A stretch of 64,000 nt of DNA from Candidatus Amarolinea dominans (GCA_016719785.1 JADJYJ010000003.1:372001-436000), one strand, 5' to 3'; positions 22,898 to 31,297 are shown, counted from the stretch's first letter. The notes: generated by a model not told the origin, from the sequence alone. Program-made: numbers and translations.

Positions 22898-25117
22898 ATG
22901 AATGCGAAAACAGAGAGATTCAAGCAGACCCCGCCGGCGTCCGCCGGACGGCCGGTCGCCCGTAGGAACCGGCGCTGGGCCTTGTGGGCCAGTCTGCTGC
23001 TGGCGCTGCTCAGCCTGACCGGCTGCAGCAATCTGCGTGACATCTGGGGCCGGCGCGCAACGCCCACCGTGCAGCCGACCGCAACAGCTGTGCCATTGAT
23101 CCTGGTTGAACCGGACGCCGGCGCGCCCGGCGCAGTCATTACCCTGCGCGGCGAGCGCTGGCGGCCGGGTGACACGATCTTCATTCGTCTGCAAAATCCG
23201 CTGGCGGACCAGGGCGGCATCCCCGACAGGGCGATGGCCGTCGCCACGGTGCAGGACGATGGACGCTTCCTGGCCGGCTTCACCTTTCCCGACGAAGTGC
23301 CCTGGAACAGCCTGCCCAGCGTGCTGATCGTGACGCAATCGCAGGCCACCGGCGAGCGCGTTTCGATGGTGTGGCGCGTACAGGCGGCTGATGCTTCCGC
23401 GACGCCGATGATAACGTCCACCCCGACCGGCCTTCCGCCCCTGGTCACCGCAACCCTGACGCCCACGGCTACGCCCTGGGTGATTACGGCCACCCCGACG
23501 CCCTGGGTCATCACCGCCACGCCGACGCCGACTGCGGCGCCGGTCACGGCCACCTCCACACCGCTGCCGGCTACGGCGACGACCACCCCGCCGCCGGCCA
23601 CCAGCACCGCGACCCCCATCCCGCCCTCGCCCACGGTTGGGCCGTCCTACTGGCGCGGGGAGTATTACACCAACCGGGACCTGATGGACAACCCGTTCCT
23701 GGTGCGCAACGATGCCAGCATCAATTTCAACTGGGGCAGCGGCGCCATTGCACCGGGCCTGCCGGCGGACAATTTCTCCGTGCGCTGGACGCGCAGTCTC
23801 GATTTCACTGCCGGCGTTTATCGTTTCCACATGACCGTAGATGACGGCGCGCGCCTGTTCGTGGACGGCGCGCTGCTCATCAACGAATGGCGCGACGGCA
23901 GCCGCCGTGAACTGACCGTGGATCATGCCCTGGCCACGGGCAACCACGCGCTGCGCGTCGAATACTACGAGGCCACGGGCGAGGCCCTCATCGTCCTGTG
24001 GTGGGAAGCGCGGCCGGCCGTCACCAGCACACCGCCGCCCACCGCCACGCCCACGCGGCGTCCAAGCGCCACGCCCACGCGGCGGCCCAGCGCCACACCG
24101 ACGCGGCGGCCCAGCGCCACTCCCACGCGCACACGCACACCAACCCCACGGCCCCTGCCCACCACCACCGCCGAGATGCGGCCCACCGAAACCCCCACGC
24201 CCACCGCGCTACCCCTACCGACGGACACGCTCACGCCGCTGCCCAGCGCCACCGTGCTGCCCCTACCGACGGACACGCCCACGCCGCTGCTGCCGACGGA
24301 TACGCCGACCCCGCTGCCAACAGATACGCCCACGCCGCTGCGGCCGACGGACACGCCGACCCCGCTGTCGCCAACAGATACACCCACGCCGCTGCGGCCG
24401 ACGGACACGCCGACCCCGCTGCCAACAGATACGCCCACGCCGCTGCGGCCGACGGACACGCCGACCCCGCTGCCAACAGATACGCCCACGTCGCTGCCGA
24501 CCACCGAGACGCCTACGCCGACGGCAACCCAGGCGCCCACCGAGACGCCGACCCCGCTGCCGCCGACGGATACGCCCATGCCTGGTGCGCCAACCCGCAC
24601 GCCGACCAGGCGTCCACCCACGGCCACGCGCACCGCGACGCCGACCGCCACGCCGGTGCTCGCAGCGCCGGCCCTTTTCAATGAGCTGTTGACCGCGCCG
24701 CGACGGGTAGATTGGAATCACGATCGGCGCATCAACGACCAGGATGAGTGGATCGAGCTGTTCAACCCCGGCGCGACTGAGGTCAATCTCAGCGGCTGGC
24801 ACCTGGACACGGGACGCAACAGCACCCGTTACCGTTTTGCGGGCGCGTTTCGCATTCCGGCCGGCGGCTATCTCGTGCTGTTCCGCCGGTCAACGCGGCT
24901 GGCGTTGAACGATCGCGGCGGTACACTGCGGCTGCTGCGGCCTGATCTCAGCGTGGCTGCCAGCATCAACTTCCCCGCGCTCGGCCCGGATGCCAGCTAC
25001 AGTCGGGACGACGCCGGCGCCTGGCACGGCGACTGGGCGCCTTCGCCGCGCGCGGCCAACAGCCCGGGCCTGCCCACGCCGCCCCCGGTCATCACCACTA
25101 TGCCGGAGCGGCGTTAG
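22898..25117 (+). CDS. Lipoprotein with PA14 and lamin-tail domains
   Basis: A 739-residue surface lipoprotein. The signal peptide ends in a lipobox (SLTGC), so the mature protein should be lipid-anchored. Then follow an Ig-like region (LVEPDAGAPGAVITLRGERW), a TPT linker, and a PA14 domain (YWRGEYYTNRDLMDNPF to GEALIVLWW, about residues 250-370), which usually binds carbohydrate. A long repeat linker of TDTPTPLPTDTP type comes next, and the C-terminus is a lamin-tail domain (LFNELLTAPRRVDWN... DEWIELFNPG). I set the start at ATG 22898 because GGGGAGGAGGGA precedes it; the frame is open further upstream. It carries the same TPT linker style as the giant proteins. Confidence 0.88.
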   Translation: MNAKTERFKQTPPASAGRPVARRNRRWALWASLLLALLSLTGCSNLRDIWGRRATPTVQPTATAVPLILVEPDAGAPGAVITLRGERWRPGDTIFIRLQNPLADQGGIPDRAMAVATVQDDGRFLAGFTFPDEVPWNSLPSVLIVTQSQATGERVSMVWRVQAADASATPMITSTPTGLPPLVTATLTPTATPWVITATPTPWVITATPTPTAAPVTATSTPLPATATTTPPPATSTATPIPPSPTVGPSYWRGEYYTNRDLMDNPFLVRNDASINFNWGSGAIAPGLPADNFSVRWTRSLDFTAGVYRFHMTVDDGARLFVDGALLINEWRDGSRRELTVDHALATGNHALRVEYYEATGEALIVLWWEARPAVTSTPPPTATPTRRPSATPTRRPSATPTRRPSATPTRTRTPTPRPLPTTTAEMRPTETPTPTALPLPTDTLTPLPSATVLPLPTDTPTPLLPTDTPTPLPTDTPTPLRPTDTPTPLSPTDTPTPLRPTDTPTPLPTDTPTPLRPTDTPTPLPTDTPTSLPTTETPTPTATQAPTETPTPLPPTDTPMPGAPTRTPTRRPPTATRTATPTATPVLAAPALFNELLTAPRRVDWNHDRRINDQDEWIELFNPGATEVNLSGWHLDTGRNSTRYRFAGAFRIPAGGYLVLFRRSTRLALNDRGGTLRLLRPDLSVAASINFPALGPDASYSRDDAGAWHGDWAPSPRAANSPGLPTPPPVITTMPERR

Positions 25118-25135
25118 CCGGACGCGGCAAGACGG

Positions 25136-25165
25136 TTGTCAGGAATCAAGTCATCATGGTACAAT
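25136..25165 (+). promoter_or_regulatory. hicBA promoter
   Basis: TTGTCA (25136-25141), an 18-nt spacer and TACAAT (25160-25165) lie 44 bp upstream of the hicB ATG. Confidence 0.65.
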
Positions 25166-25209
25166 CGAGTCCCATCCGATTTCGATGTCGCGTTTGAAAG
25201 GTACACTTG

Positions 25210-25482
25210 ATGAGCGAGTTGATCTTGTCCATTAGTATCGAGCCGTTGGAAGAAGGCGGTTATCTCGCAACCAGCGATGATCTACAGGGACTGATTGCCC
25301 AGGGTCGCACGATGGCGGAAACCCTGGAAATCGCGCAGGATGTGGCGCGCAAGTTGATCGAGTCTTATCTGGAGCACGGGGATCCGTTGCCTCCGAAGGT
25401 CGCCGCTGCACTTCGCCAAACGCAGCGCCGAACCAGGATCAGAATTCCGGTGGGCTTTGCTCCTGAGGCAGTTGGGGCATGA
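25210..25482 (+). CDS. hicB: HicB-family antitoxin
   Basis: A 90-residue antitoxin with the partial RNase-H fold of HicB (LSISIEPLEEGGYLATSDDLQGLIAQGRTMAETLEIAQD). It has no recognisable C-terminal DNA-binding domain beyond a basic tail (RQTQRRTRIRI). Start is ATG 25210; an upstream in-frame TTG is less likely. Its TGA overlaps the hicA ATG (ATGA). The antitoxin-first order is the reverse of the classical hicAB arrangement but is common in this subgroup. Confidence 0.9.
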   Translation: MSELILSISIEPLEEGGYLATSDDLQGLIAQGRTMAETLEIAQDVARKLIESYLEHGDPLPPKVAAALRQTQRRTRIRIPVGFAPEAVGA

Positions 25483-25700
25483 GCCGGCTGCCTTCGCTCA
25501 CCTATCGTGAGGTAATCGCTCGACTGCGCCGGGCTGGGTTCGTGTTCGACCGCCAGGCCAAAGGGAGTCACGAGATCTGGTACAACCCAGAGACTCATCG
25601 GCGCACCACGGTACCGAACCATCCCGGGGAGATCGCGAAAGGAACGCTGCGCGCCATCATTCGAGAAGCCGGCCTGTCGGTGGACGATTTCCTGGCATAG
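25479..25700 (+). CDS. hicA: HicA-family mRNA interferase toxin
   Basis: A 73-residue toxin with the compact double-stranded-RNA-binding fold. The catalytic His is in KGSHEIWYNP, preceded by VIARLRRAGFVFDRQ. The C-terminus GEIAKGTLRAIIREAGLSVDDFL is typical. It is translationally coupled to hicB and ends before a bidirectional hairpin. Confidence 0.93.
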   Translation: MSRLPSLTYREVIARLRRAGFVFDRQAKGSHEIWYNPETHRRTTVPNHPGEIAKGTLRAIIREAGLSVDDFLA

Positions 25701-25757
25701 CGCGCACGCTACCCGTCAAGATGAACACCATCTTACTGAGATGATTTCATCACTGCA

Positions 25758-25792
25758 CACGAGGCTGGCGTCTCATAGACGCCAGCCTCGTG
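25758..25792. terminator. Bidirectional terminator, hicA and FtsK-like gene
   Basis: A perfect 16-bp stem (CACGAGGCTGGCGTCT, 25758-25773, with 25777-25792) and a CAT loop lie between convergent genes. The minus-strand gene ends 5 bp away. Confidence 0.8.
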
Positions 25793-25796
25793 CGCG

Positions 25797-28697
25797 TCAA
25801 GCGGTGGATATGGTCAGCCACGCGTCCGCCGGCGCTCCGTACGGCCGGAACTTCTCCAGGCGTCCTTCATCCTCGCTGTAGAATAAGGCGCGATAGGGGC
25901 CGAGCTTGCCGGCGGCCGGGGTGTCGAGCAGGGCGGACGAGTCCTCAGTGCTCATCTGGAAGGCCACGCGCAGGCCGAACTCGCGCAGGATGCGGCGATC
26001 GAGCGTGCGGTTGAGATTCGTCATCGTGTCGCACCAGACCAGCGTGTGGATGCCCACATCCGGGCCTTCGCGCAGGATCGTGGCGAACTGCTGCGCGGGG
26101 CTGGCCGCGGCCGGCGGCGCGTCGAACGCGGCGAAGCTGCCGAGACCTTCCTCCTGGCGCAGGTCACGCGCACGTTGCAGGCCGTGGATAAACAGGAAGC
26201 GCGGCCGGCGGGGCGTGACCTCATCCTCCATGCGTCGCGTCACCTCCGCGGCCAGCTCATCCAGCAGCGCGGGCAGGTGACGGCGCTTGCCCAGCGTGAT
26301 CGGCCGCGGCAGCCGGGTCGCCAGCCGCGTATAGAAGTCGGCGTTGGCTTCGTCGGCCTGGCTGAAGTCCAGCAGGGTGATGGCCGCGGCATCGCCGGTT
26401 GGCGTCTGAGCCGCCAACGCCATCAGGGCCGCGCTGAACAGGCCGAACGCCGCTTCTTCGTTTTGACCGACGATCAACAGGTTGGCGCCGGCCTGCTTGC
26501 GGAAGGCCGCGGCCAGCGGGTCGCGGATGGCAATCGGGTCGCCCAGCCAGGCCAGCGGCGCTTTGGCGTCCAGCGGTTTACCGGCGAGCAGTCCGGCGAG
26601 CGCGGCATTCTTTTCGATCTGCGCCGGCGCGTTGCCTTCGAAGATGATGGGCGGGGTGTAGCGGCCCAGTTTTTGCGTGGCGAAAGCCTGCAGCTCAGCC
26701 AGCAGGACCGCGCGGCGCTCATCGTTCAGGTAGGCCACCTGGAAGGGGTTGTTGCCTTCGGGCCGGCCGTTGGCGTTGTTGTAGATCGCCTGGCCGGGTC
26801 GTTCCAGCAGGCGGGCAGCCGGATTGTCATCGGAGAGGATCAGCCGCGAGTCGGCGTCAGAGCATTGCAGCGCGATGCGCACGCCCATCTGATCCACCGT
26901 CGTGCGTGGCAGCGAGTACGAACCCCCCAGCGTTTGCGAGGCGAGCAGAACGTGGATGCCGAAGCTGCGGCCCTGGCGCACCAGTTCGTCCAGCAGCTGC
27001 GTGGCCTGGCTGGCGATGGCGTCGTCGTCGCTGAAGAAGACCTGGAATTCGTCCACCAGCAGCAGGATGCGCGGGAGCGACCTCGCCTCATCCCCCCTGA
27101 CCCCCTTCCCCTCTCCTCGCAGGAGAGGGGAAGGGGGAGAGAGCTTCGCCCGGTAGTCGGCCAGGGATTTGGCGCCCGTGGCGTTGAAGAGCCTGCCGCG
27201 GCGGTCGGATTCGGCTTTCAGGCCTTGCAGCACGCTGAGGCCAAACTCGCGCTCGCTCTCGATGGCGACCACGCGCGCGTGCGGCAGCAGGCAGCGGGCG
27301 TAGTCCTGGAACTCCACGCCCTTCTTGAAATCCACCAGGTAGAGCTGCACCTCGTCCGGGCTGTAGGTGAGGGCCAGGTTGGTGATGATGGTGTGCATCA
27401 GGGTGGATTTGCCGGAGCCGGTCTTGCCGACGAGCAGCGCGTGATGCGCAGTGCCCCTGGCGCCGAGCTCCAACTCCTGCACTTTGGTCGCGCCCGACGG
27501 CCCCAGCCTGACGCGCAGACTTTCGGCCGTCGTTGCGCTGGCGTCCCACCAGCGTTCGCGCGGAGGCGCGATGCGCTCGAACGGCACCTGGACCACGCTG
27601 GCCTGCTTGGCGCCTTCGCCCGCGGCCTTGATGATGCGGTCGAGCAGCGCGGCCGGCGGCGGCTCGTCCAATGTCAGCGTGAAGTCCTGGAAATCAGGAT
27701 CGCGCCAGCGCCAGGCCGCGCCGTCCCAGGCGATGACCGTCGCTGCACTCTCCAGGTCGGCCAGGTTGAAGCCGTAGGGCAGCGGCTTGCTCGTGTCCAC
27801 GAGGACGATGGCATAGACGCCGCAGCGCGGGCCGTTCTGCGCGATGCTCACCAGCCGCCGCGCCGAAGCCTCGGTGAAATTGGCCGGGAAGTCGAAGACC
27901 AGCAGCACGCGGTACGCCTCGGCCACCTCGCCGGCCTGCGCGTTGTACTCCTCGATGGTCGCGAACTGGTTGCGCAGGTACTTCTGGATCACGTTCTCCA
28001 TGTGCTCGGCCAGCGCGGCCAACTGCGCCTCGATCTGCATCGGCTCGCTCCACGCCTTGCCCGTCACCAGCGCCTCGTCGTAGTCCGCCAGGTGCATGAA
28101 CGGCGCTACGTTCTGGCCCAGGCCCACCGGATCCACGAAGGTGAAGCGCAGCTTGCCCGGCGGGATGGTTGCCAGCAGCCGCGTGGCGAGCGATTGAATC
28201 GCGCGGGCCGCAGCCGGCTTGGATGCGGGGTCGGCTTTGAGAAGGACGGAGGTCGCGCCGGGGAGGTGGAGGAGCGCGGGAAGGCGGAAGTCCTGCACCG
28301 GCTTTGGCGCCACGAGGTCGCCCAAGCGCGTGATGCCGATCGCGTCGGGCTGGTGCGCGCCGTCGCCGAATTGCGCCCACGGCAGGCCCGTAATCGGCAG
28401 ACGCAGCGCCTTCAGGGAAGTCATCAGCCCTGCTGCTCGCTGCGACACGGCTGCATTGGCAGTCTTCGTTTTTGTTTCGTACTCTGCGTCAATCGCTTGA
28501 ACTCTGCGCGCGTGGTTTGCCTGGATGCTTTGCAGCGCTTGGGCATGCGCCGCCCTGGCACGCGCACCCACGACGGTTACTGCCGAAGCCAGGGCATTCT
28601 TTTTCTCTGTTGACTTTTTGTGGAGATAGGTAAACAGAACAACAAGGCAAACGGAAATAACCACGCAAACAAGGGCAAATAGATCCCTATCGTTCAT
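25797..28697 (-). CDS. FtsK/SpoIIIE ATPase, EccC-like (type VII secretion)
   Basis: A 966-residue membrane ATPase. One N-terminal membrane helix (LFALVCVVISVCLVVLFTYL) is followed by a coiled coil (about residues 40-90), a degenerate first FtsK-like domain, an active ATPase domain with Walker A LLVGKTGSGKSTLMH and Walker B ILLLVDEFQVFF, and a C-terminal ATPase fold whose P-loop is degenerate (LLIVGQNEEAAFG). Several linked FtsK domains with mixed active and inactive sites are the EccC/EssC pattern. It is the last gene of a minus-strand cluster encoding WXG100-like proteins, which points to protein rather than DNA transport. A GC-rich palindromic repeat is inserted in frame before Walker B (SPPSPLLRGEGKGVRG). 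The ATG at 28697 follows AGGAG; a TTG further upstream is less likely. Confidence 0.85.
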   Translation of the reverse strand: MNDRDLFALVCVVISVCLVVLFTYLHKKSTEKKNALASAVTVVGARARAAHAQALQSIQANHARRVQAIDAEYETKTKTANAAVSQRAAGLMTSLKALRLPITGLPWAQFGDGAHQPDAIGITRLGDLVAPKPVQDFRLPALLHLPGATSVLLKADPASKPAAARAIQSLATRLLATIPPGKLRFTFVDPVGLGQNVAPFMHLADYDEALVTGKAWSEPMQIEAQLAALAEHMENVIQKYLRNQFATIEEYNAQAGEVAEAYRVLLVFDFPANFTEASARRLVSIAQNGPRCGVYAIVLVDTSKPLPYGFNLADLESAATVIAWDGAAWRWRDPDFQDFTLTLDEPPPAALLDRIIKAAGEGAKQASVVQVPFERIAPPRERWWDASATTAESLRVRLGPSGATKVQELELGARGTAHHALLVGKTGSGKSTLMHTIITNLALTYSPDEVQLYLVDFKKGVEFQDYARCLLPHARVVAIESEREFGLSVLQGLKAESDRRGRLFNATGAKSLADYRAKLSPPSPLLRGEGKGVRGDEARSLPRILLLVDEFQVFFSDDDAIASQATQLLDELVRQGRSFGIHVLLASQTLGGSYSLPRTTVDQMGVRIALQCSDADSRLILSDDNPAARLLERPGQAIYNNANGRPEGNNPFQVAYLNDERRAVLLAELQAFATQKLGRYTPPIIFEGNAPAQIEKNAALAGLLAGKPLDAKAPLAWLGDPIAIRDPLAAAFRKQAGANLLIVGQNEEAAFGLFSAALMALAAQTPTGDAAAITLLDFSQADEANADFYTRLATRLPRPITLGKRRHLPALLDELAAEVTRRMEDEVTPRRPRFLFIHGLQRARDLRQEEGLGSFAAFDAPPAAASPAQQFATILREGPDVGIHTLVWCDTMTNLNRTLDRRILREFGLRVAFQMSTEDSSALLDTPAAGKLGPYRALFYSEDEGRLEKFRPYGAPADAWLTISTA
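27086..27139. repeat. GC-rich palindromic repeat, in frame inside the FtsK-like gene
   Basis: CCCTTCCCCTCTCCT and AGGAGAGGGGAAGGG form a near-perfect hairpin. It belongs to the family also found at 31111-31176, 53032-53157 and 58491-58557. It inserts residues between two conserved blocks of the active ATPase domain without breaking the frame. Confidence 0.85.
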
Positions 28698-28751
28698 ATT
28701 GATGTGGTCTCCTGGGCCATGATACAAACTGCTTTTGTGGTAGTACGGCTC

Positions 28752-29282
28752 TCATACCACGAGTTCCGCCTCGATGCCAAGTTCTTTCAGCTTCGGGATT
28801 ATCTCGCGGGCCAGCCGCAGACTGTAGATGTCCTTGTCTCCGGCTTCTACCAGCCCTTCACCGCTGAATCCTAGAATCTTTTTCACTTCCGCTTGGTTGA
28901 CATCGGGCGGAGTATCCATGATCCTCAAGCGAACTGTCTTATCTACTAAGCCAGCATGAATGCGTTCTATCTCTGATTTGCACTTTGTTAGTGTCCGTAC
29001 TGGATCTATAATCGGCATCAACGGAGGGGTTTCAACGACTGCGTCGGATGCCTTAGCGCCCATGTGTTTGACTACGGCGCGAGCACCTTGCTCAAGCGCG
29101 AGGAATTTTGCGAGACGGGCATCGCATTGCCTGTTCGCATGCAGACGCGCTTGTTCTGCGGCGGCTATCTCATGGGCCCGTGTAGCCGCCATGGCATCCA
29201 GCGACTGCTCATTCTGACGGCGTAATTCGCGTATCGAGCGGGCAAGTTCACGGTGCTGAACAATCAGATTGGGTGTGGTCAT
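28752..29282 (-). CDS. Coiled-coil protein of the WXG/FtsK cluster
   Basis: A 176-residue protein that I do not recognise. The N-terminal half (IVQHRELARSIRELRRQNEQSLDAMAATRAHEIAAAEQA) is helical and probably coiled coil, similar in style to the region after the FtsK membrane helix. The C-terminal half is globular (PIIDPVRTLTKCKSEIERIH to LGIEAELVV). Start ATG 29282 has GGAGGA 6 nt upstream; the frame is open further but runs through a palindromic repeat. It lies between the secretion ATPase and the putative effector genes, so it may be a chaperone, a structural part or an immunity protein. Confidence 0.7.
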   Translation of the reverse strand: MTTPNLIVQHRELARSIRELRRQNEQSLDAMAATRAHEIAAAEQARLHANRQCDARLAKFLALEQGARAVVKHMGAKASDAVVETPPLMPIIDPVRTLTKCKSEIERIHAGLVDKTVRLRIMDTPPDVNQAEVKKILGFSGEGLVEAGDKDIYSLRLAREIIPKLKELGIEAELVV

Positions 29283-29330
29283 CAGTATCCTCCGAGTGAT
29301 TGTGGGGTGCGGGCGTTTGGAGCATGAATG

Positions 29331-29484
29331 CACGCGGGCGTTTGGAGCACGAAGCCACGAAGGATCGCGAAGGCCGCGAAGCACGAAGGGCGCGAAGGCG
29401 TTTGCCACGGGGATACACTTCGCGTCCTTCGCGCTTCGTGTGCTTCGTGTCACTTCGCGTCTTCGTGATCCAAACGCCCGCGTG
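29331..29484. repeat. 154-bp MITE-like inverted repeat
   Basis: Perfect 16-bp terminal inverted repeats (CACGCGGGCGTTTGGA at 29331-29346 and its complement at 29469-29484) flank an interior of GCGAAG/CTTCGTG-type repeats that also pair across the centre. A partial copy of the left end lies just before it (29309-29325). It sits between two genes of the WXG cluster. Confidence 0.85.
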
Positions 29485-29494
29485 CTCCAACATC

Positions 29495-29710
29495 TCACTT
29501 CACCGCGCGCTGCGCCCTGGCGACAACCTGCGCCAATCGCTCCAGACTGCGCTGCGCGGCCTGCGTCTGCTGCTCCAGCGGCTGCCAATAGTGCGCCGCA
29601 AAATCGTCGTGTACCTGGTCGCTCCAGGTTTCACCGGTGGCATCCCAACGGGCCTGCAGCAGCTTCCAGGCGGCGTCGAGATCGGCGGCGTGGGCGGAAA
29701 GGGTGGTCAT
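29495..29710 (-). CDS. Small helical WXG100/Lap-like protein
   Basis: A 71-residue all-helical protein with a central turn GETWSDQVHDDF that matches the WxG-type helix-turn-helix. Its ATG overlaps the TGA of the putative effector gene (ATGA), so the two are made together. Small helical partners next to type VII effectors act as targeting factors (Lap proteins for LXG toxins), and this role fits here by inference. Confidence 0.7.
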   Translation of the reverse strand: MTTLSAHAADLDAAWKLLQARWDATGETWSDQVHDDFAAHYWQPLEQQTQAAQRSLERLAQVVARAQRAVK

Positions 29711-30702
29711 GAGTTTATTACCTTTGCCGGGATCGTCGTCCAGCCCAGTTCCTGTGCGACCGCCAGCCGGTGGTAGCCGTTGAGCACCCGGTAGCGGTTG
29801 CCGACTCGTTCCAGGACAATGGCATTGTCACCGTAGAAAACCCGGTAGATGTTGTAGTGGCTCTGCGCCTCTGTCGTGCCTCCCTCCCGCGCCTCCTGAG
29901 CCGCGTCGTAAAGCCATTGATCGGTTGCACCCTGGCTGATCCAGCGGCGTACCTGCGTCAGCTTCGCAAACCCTGCGACCATCTCCGCCTTGGATACTTT
30001 ATGGTAGTCGGCTTCGTCACGCACCGGCGAATCGTCCAGGTCAATCATGTTCAAGAGAATGTCGCGGATGTCGGGATGGAATTCTTGCAGGGTGAGTTCC
30101 CGGCCAGACGAGTCTGGCGCCCCGGCTCCGGCGGAACCGTCCTCGCCTGCCCGCCTCATGGCGGCGCCGATGACCACCCCGGCGCCAAACGCCAGCGCGC
30201 CGGCCAGTACACCGCCGGCCGTGATGCCGCCTGATGCGTACGACCGCAGCACGGTGACCTTGCTGCGCAGCACTTCGATGGATTTGACCGTCTCGGTCTG
30301 CAAGGTGACGCGCAGGCGGCTGGCATCGCGGGCGTAAATTTCCGCTTCGGCCTGGACCGCCTGCCGCGCCTGGGTCGCCATGCGCTCCTCGGCCTCGGCC
30401 TGTGCCAGGCGGCGCCGCGCGTCGAGAAACGTCAGTTCTTCACGGCCGCACGAGGGCGGATGGTCGCGGTCGCCGGAATTCAGGCAGCGCTGGTAGGCCG
30501 CCAAAGTCAGTCGCACCTCCTCTTGCCGGCGCTGCACCTCGCCCCGCCAATGGCGTTGGCGCTCCTCCAGCCAGTCGAGCGTGCGCTGCACCTCGCGGGC
30601 GATCGCGGCCAGCGTGGCCTGCGCCTGGTCGGCGTAGCGAACCAGGCCGGTCTGCAGCTCTTCGAGGGCGTCAATGGCGCGGACTTCGACGGTTGGGGAC
30701 AT
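29707..30702 (-). CDS. Putative type-VII effector with ParB-like C-terminal domain
   Basis: A 331-residue protein in three parts. The N-terminal about 150 residues are a long helical hairpin (ALEELQTGLVRYADQAQATL...LDWLEERQRHWRGEV), like the targeting domains of LXG/WXG effectors. The middle is a Gly/Ala hydrophobic stretch (GGITAGGVLAGALAFGAGVV, about 155-180), which may insert in membranes. The C-terminal 110 residues end in GNRYRVLNGYHRLAVAQELGWTTIPAKVI, the ParB/sulfiredoxin-fold signature that some nuclease toxins carry. It lies between two small helical proteins in an operon with an EccC-like ATPase. Toxin function is an inference; a signalling or DNA-binding role cannot be excluded. 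Confidence 0.7.
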   Translation of the reverse strand: MSPTVEVRAIDALEELQTGLVRYADQAQATLAAIAREVQRTLDWLEERQRHWRGEVQRRQEEVRLTLAAYQRCLNSGDRDHPPSCGREELTFLDARRRLAQAEAEERMATQARQAVQAEAEIYARDASRLRVTLQTETVKSIEVLRSKVTVLRSYASGGITAGGVLAGALAFGAGVVIGAAMRRAGEDGSAGAGAPDSSGRELTLQEFHPDIRDILLNMIDLDDSPVRDEADYHKVSKAEMVAGFAKLTQVRRWISQGATDQWLYDAAQEAREGGTTEAQSHYNIYRVFYGDNAIVLERVGNRYRVLNGYHRLAVAQELGWTTIPAKVINS

Positions 30703-30710
30703 GGTGTGTG

Positions 30711-30983
30711 TTAGCGCTGCGACAGATACTCGCGCAGACGGCTGGCCTTGCGCAAGAGGAATGGGATATGCTCGTCAGAGGAGTGCATGAACTGCGCCAG
30801 CACGCGCATCGTCTGCTCGAACTCCTGGCCGTACTTCTGGTGCTCCTGGTCGCGCCAGGTGTCGCCCAGTTGGCGAAATTGGGCGTTCAGACGTGTCATG
30901 CTCTCTTTGAGTTGGCCGTTGAACTGCTTGAGATCGCGCGCGAAGCGCTCTAGCTCTTCAGGGTTAGCGATGGCTTGGGACAC
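30711..30983 (-). CDS. WXG100-family-like protein
   Basis: A 90-residue protein predicted to be a helical hairpin with the turn GDTWRDQEHQKYGQEF (W-x-x form of the WXG motif), typical of ESAT-6/WXG100 substrates. It starts at GTG 30983 with AGGAG 8 nt upstream. It is the first gene of the cluster that runs to the FtsK-like ATPase, 8 nt before the putative effector. It is probably both a substrate and a targeting partner. Confidence 0.82.
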   Translation of the reverse strand: MSQAIANPEELERFARDLKQFNGQLKESMTRLNAQFRQLGDTWRDQEHQKYGQEFEQTMRVLAQFMHSSDEHIPFLLRKASRLREYLSQR

Positions 30984-31110
30984 AGCGGATGCTCCTTTTT
31001 CAGGCGATGCAAAGGAACGATTGGATGCGGCGCTATTGTAGCTGGTTTCTTTTATTTCGCAAATCAGGCTTAGTCTGACCGGGCTGCGGGCGCAAGGATG
31101 AAGATACGGG

Positions 31111-31176
31111 CCTCACCTCAACCCCCGGCCCCTTCTCCTCTCCGCGCGGCGGAGAGGAGAAGGGGGGGAGAGGAGG
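31111..31176. repeat. GC-rich palindromic repeat, intergenic copy
   Basis: CCCCTTCTCCTCTCCGC and GCGGAGAGGAGAAGGGG form a hairpin of about 17 bp. Same family as 27086, 53032 and 58491. Here it lies between the WXG cluster and the first giant gene. Confidence 0.85.
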
Positions 31177-31243
31177 TGCGTCTTTGTAGGGCCGGCCTCC
31201 TGGTCGGACGGCGTCGGCGCAGGGAAGCGTGACCTGCCGCAGA

Positions 31244-31275
31244 GGGCGTCGTCACGCCGGAGACGTGACCTACGG
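31244..31275. repeat. 32-bp dispersed repeat, copy 2
   Basis: Identical over 32 bases to the reverse complement of 10779-10810, some 20 kb away. Both copies are intergenic. Confidence 0.85.
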
Positions 31276-31297
31276 GTGGGGGGGCGCTATTCCAAGT

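Larger units (their letters stand above)
30984..31297. other. Intergenic region with two dispersed repeats
   Basis: A 314-bp region without a supported gene. It contains a GC-rich palindrome (31111-31176) and the second copy of the 32-bp repeat (31244-31275). The promoter of the WXG cluster should be near 31000-31060 but is not obvious. Confidence 0.6.

Noticed and set aside
22591..23947. Two overlapping minus-strand frames opposite the acyl-CoA synthetase end and the lipoprotein
   Set aside because: Low-complexity Gly/Val/Arg composition that mirrors the TPT linker; the plus-strand lipoprotein has a lipobox and a PA14 domain.
26046..28613. 855-codon plus-strand frame opposite the FtsK-like ATPase
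   Set aside because: Antisense shadow of GC-rich coding sequence; composition is Arg/Gln/His-rich without motifs, while the minus strand has intact Walker motifs.
31000..31176. Possible insertion sequence near the palindromes
   Set aside because: No transposase gene or target-site duplication; the palindromes are short stand-alone repeats.
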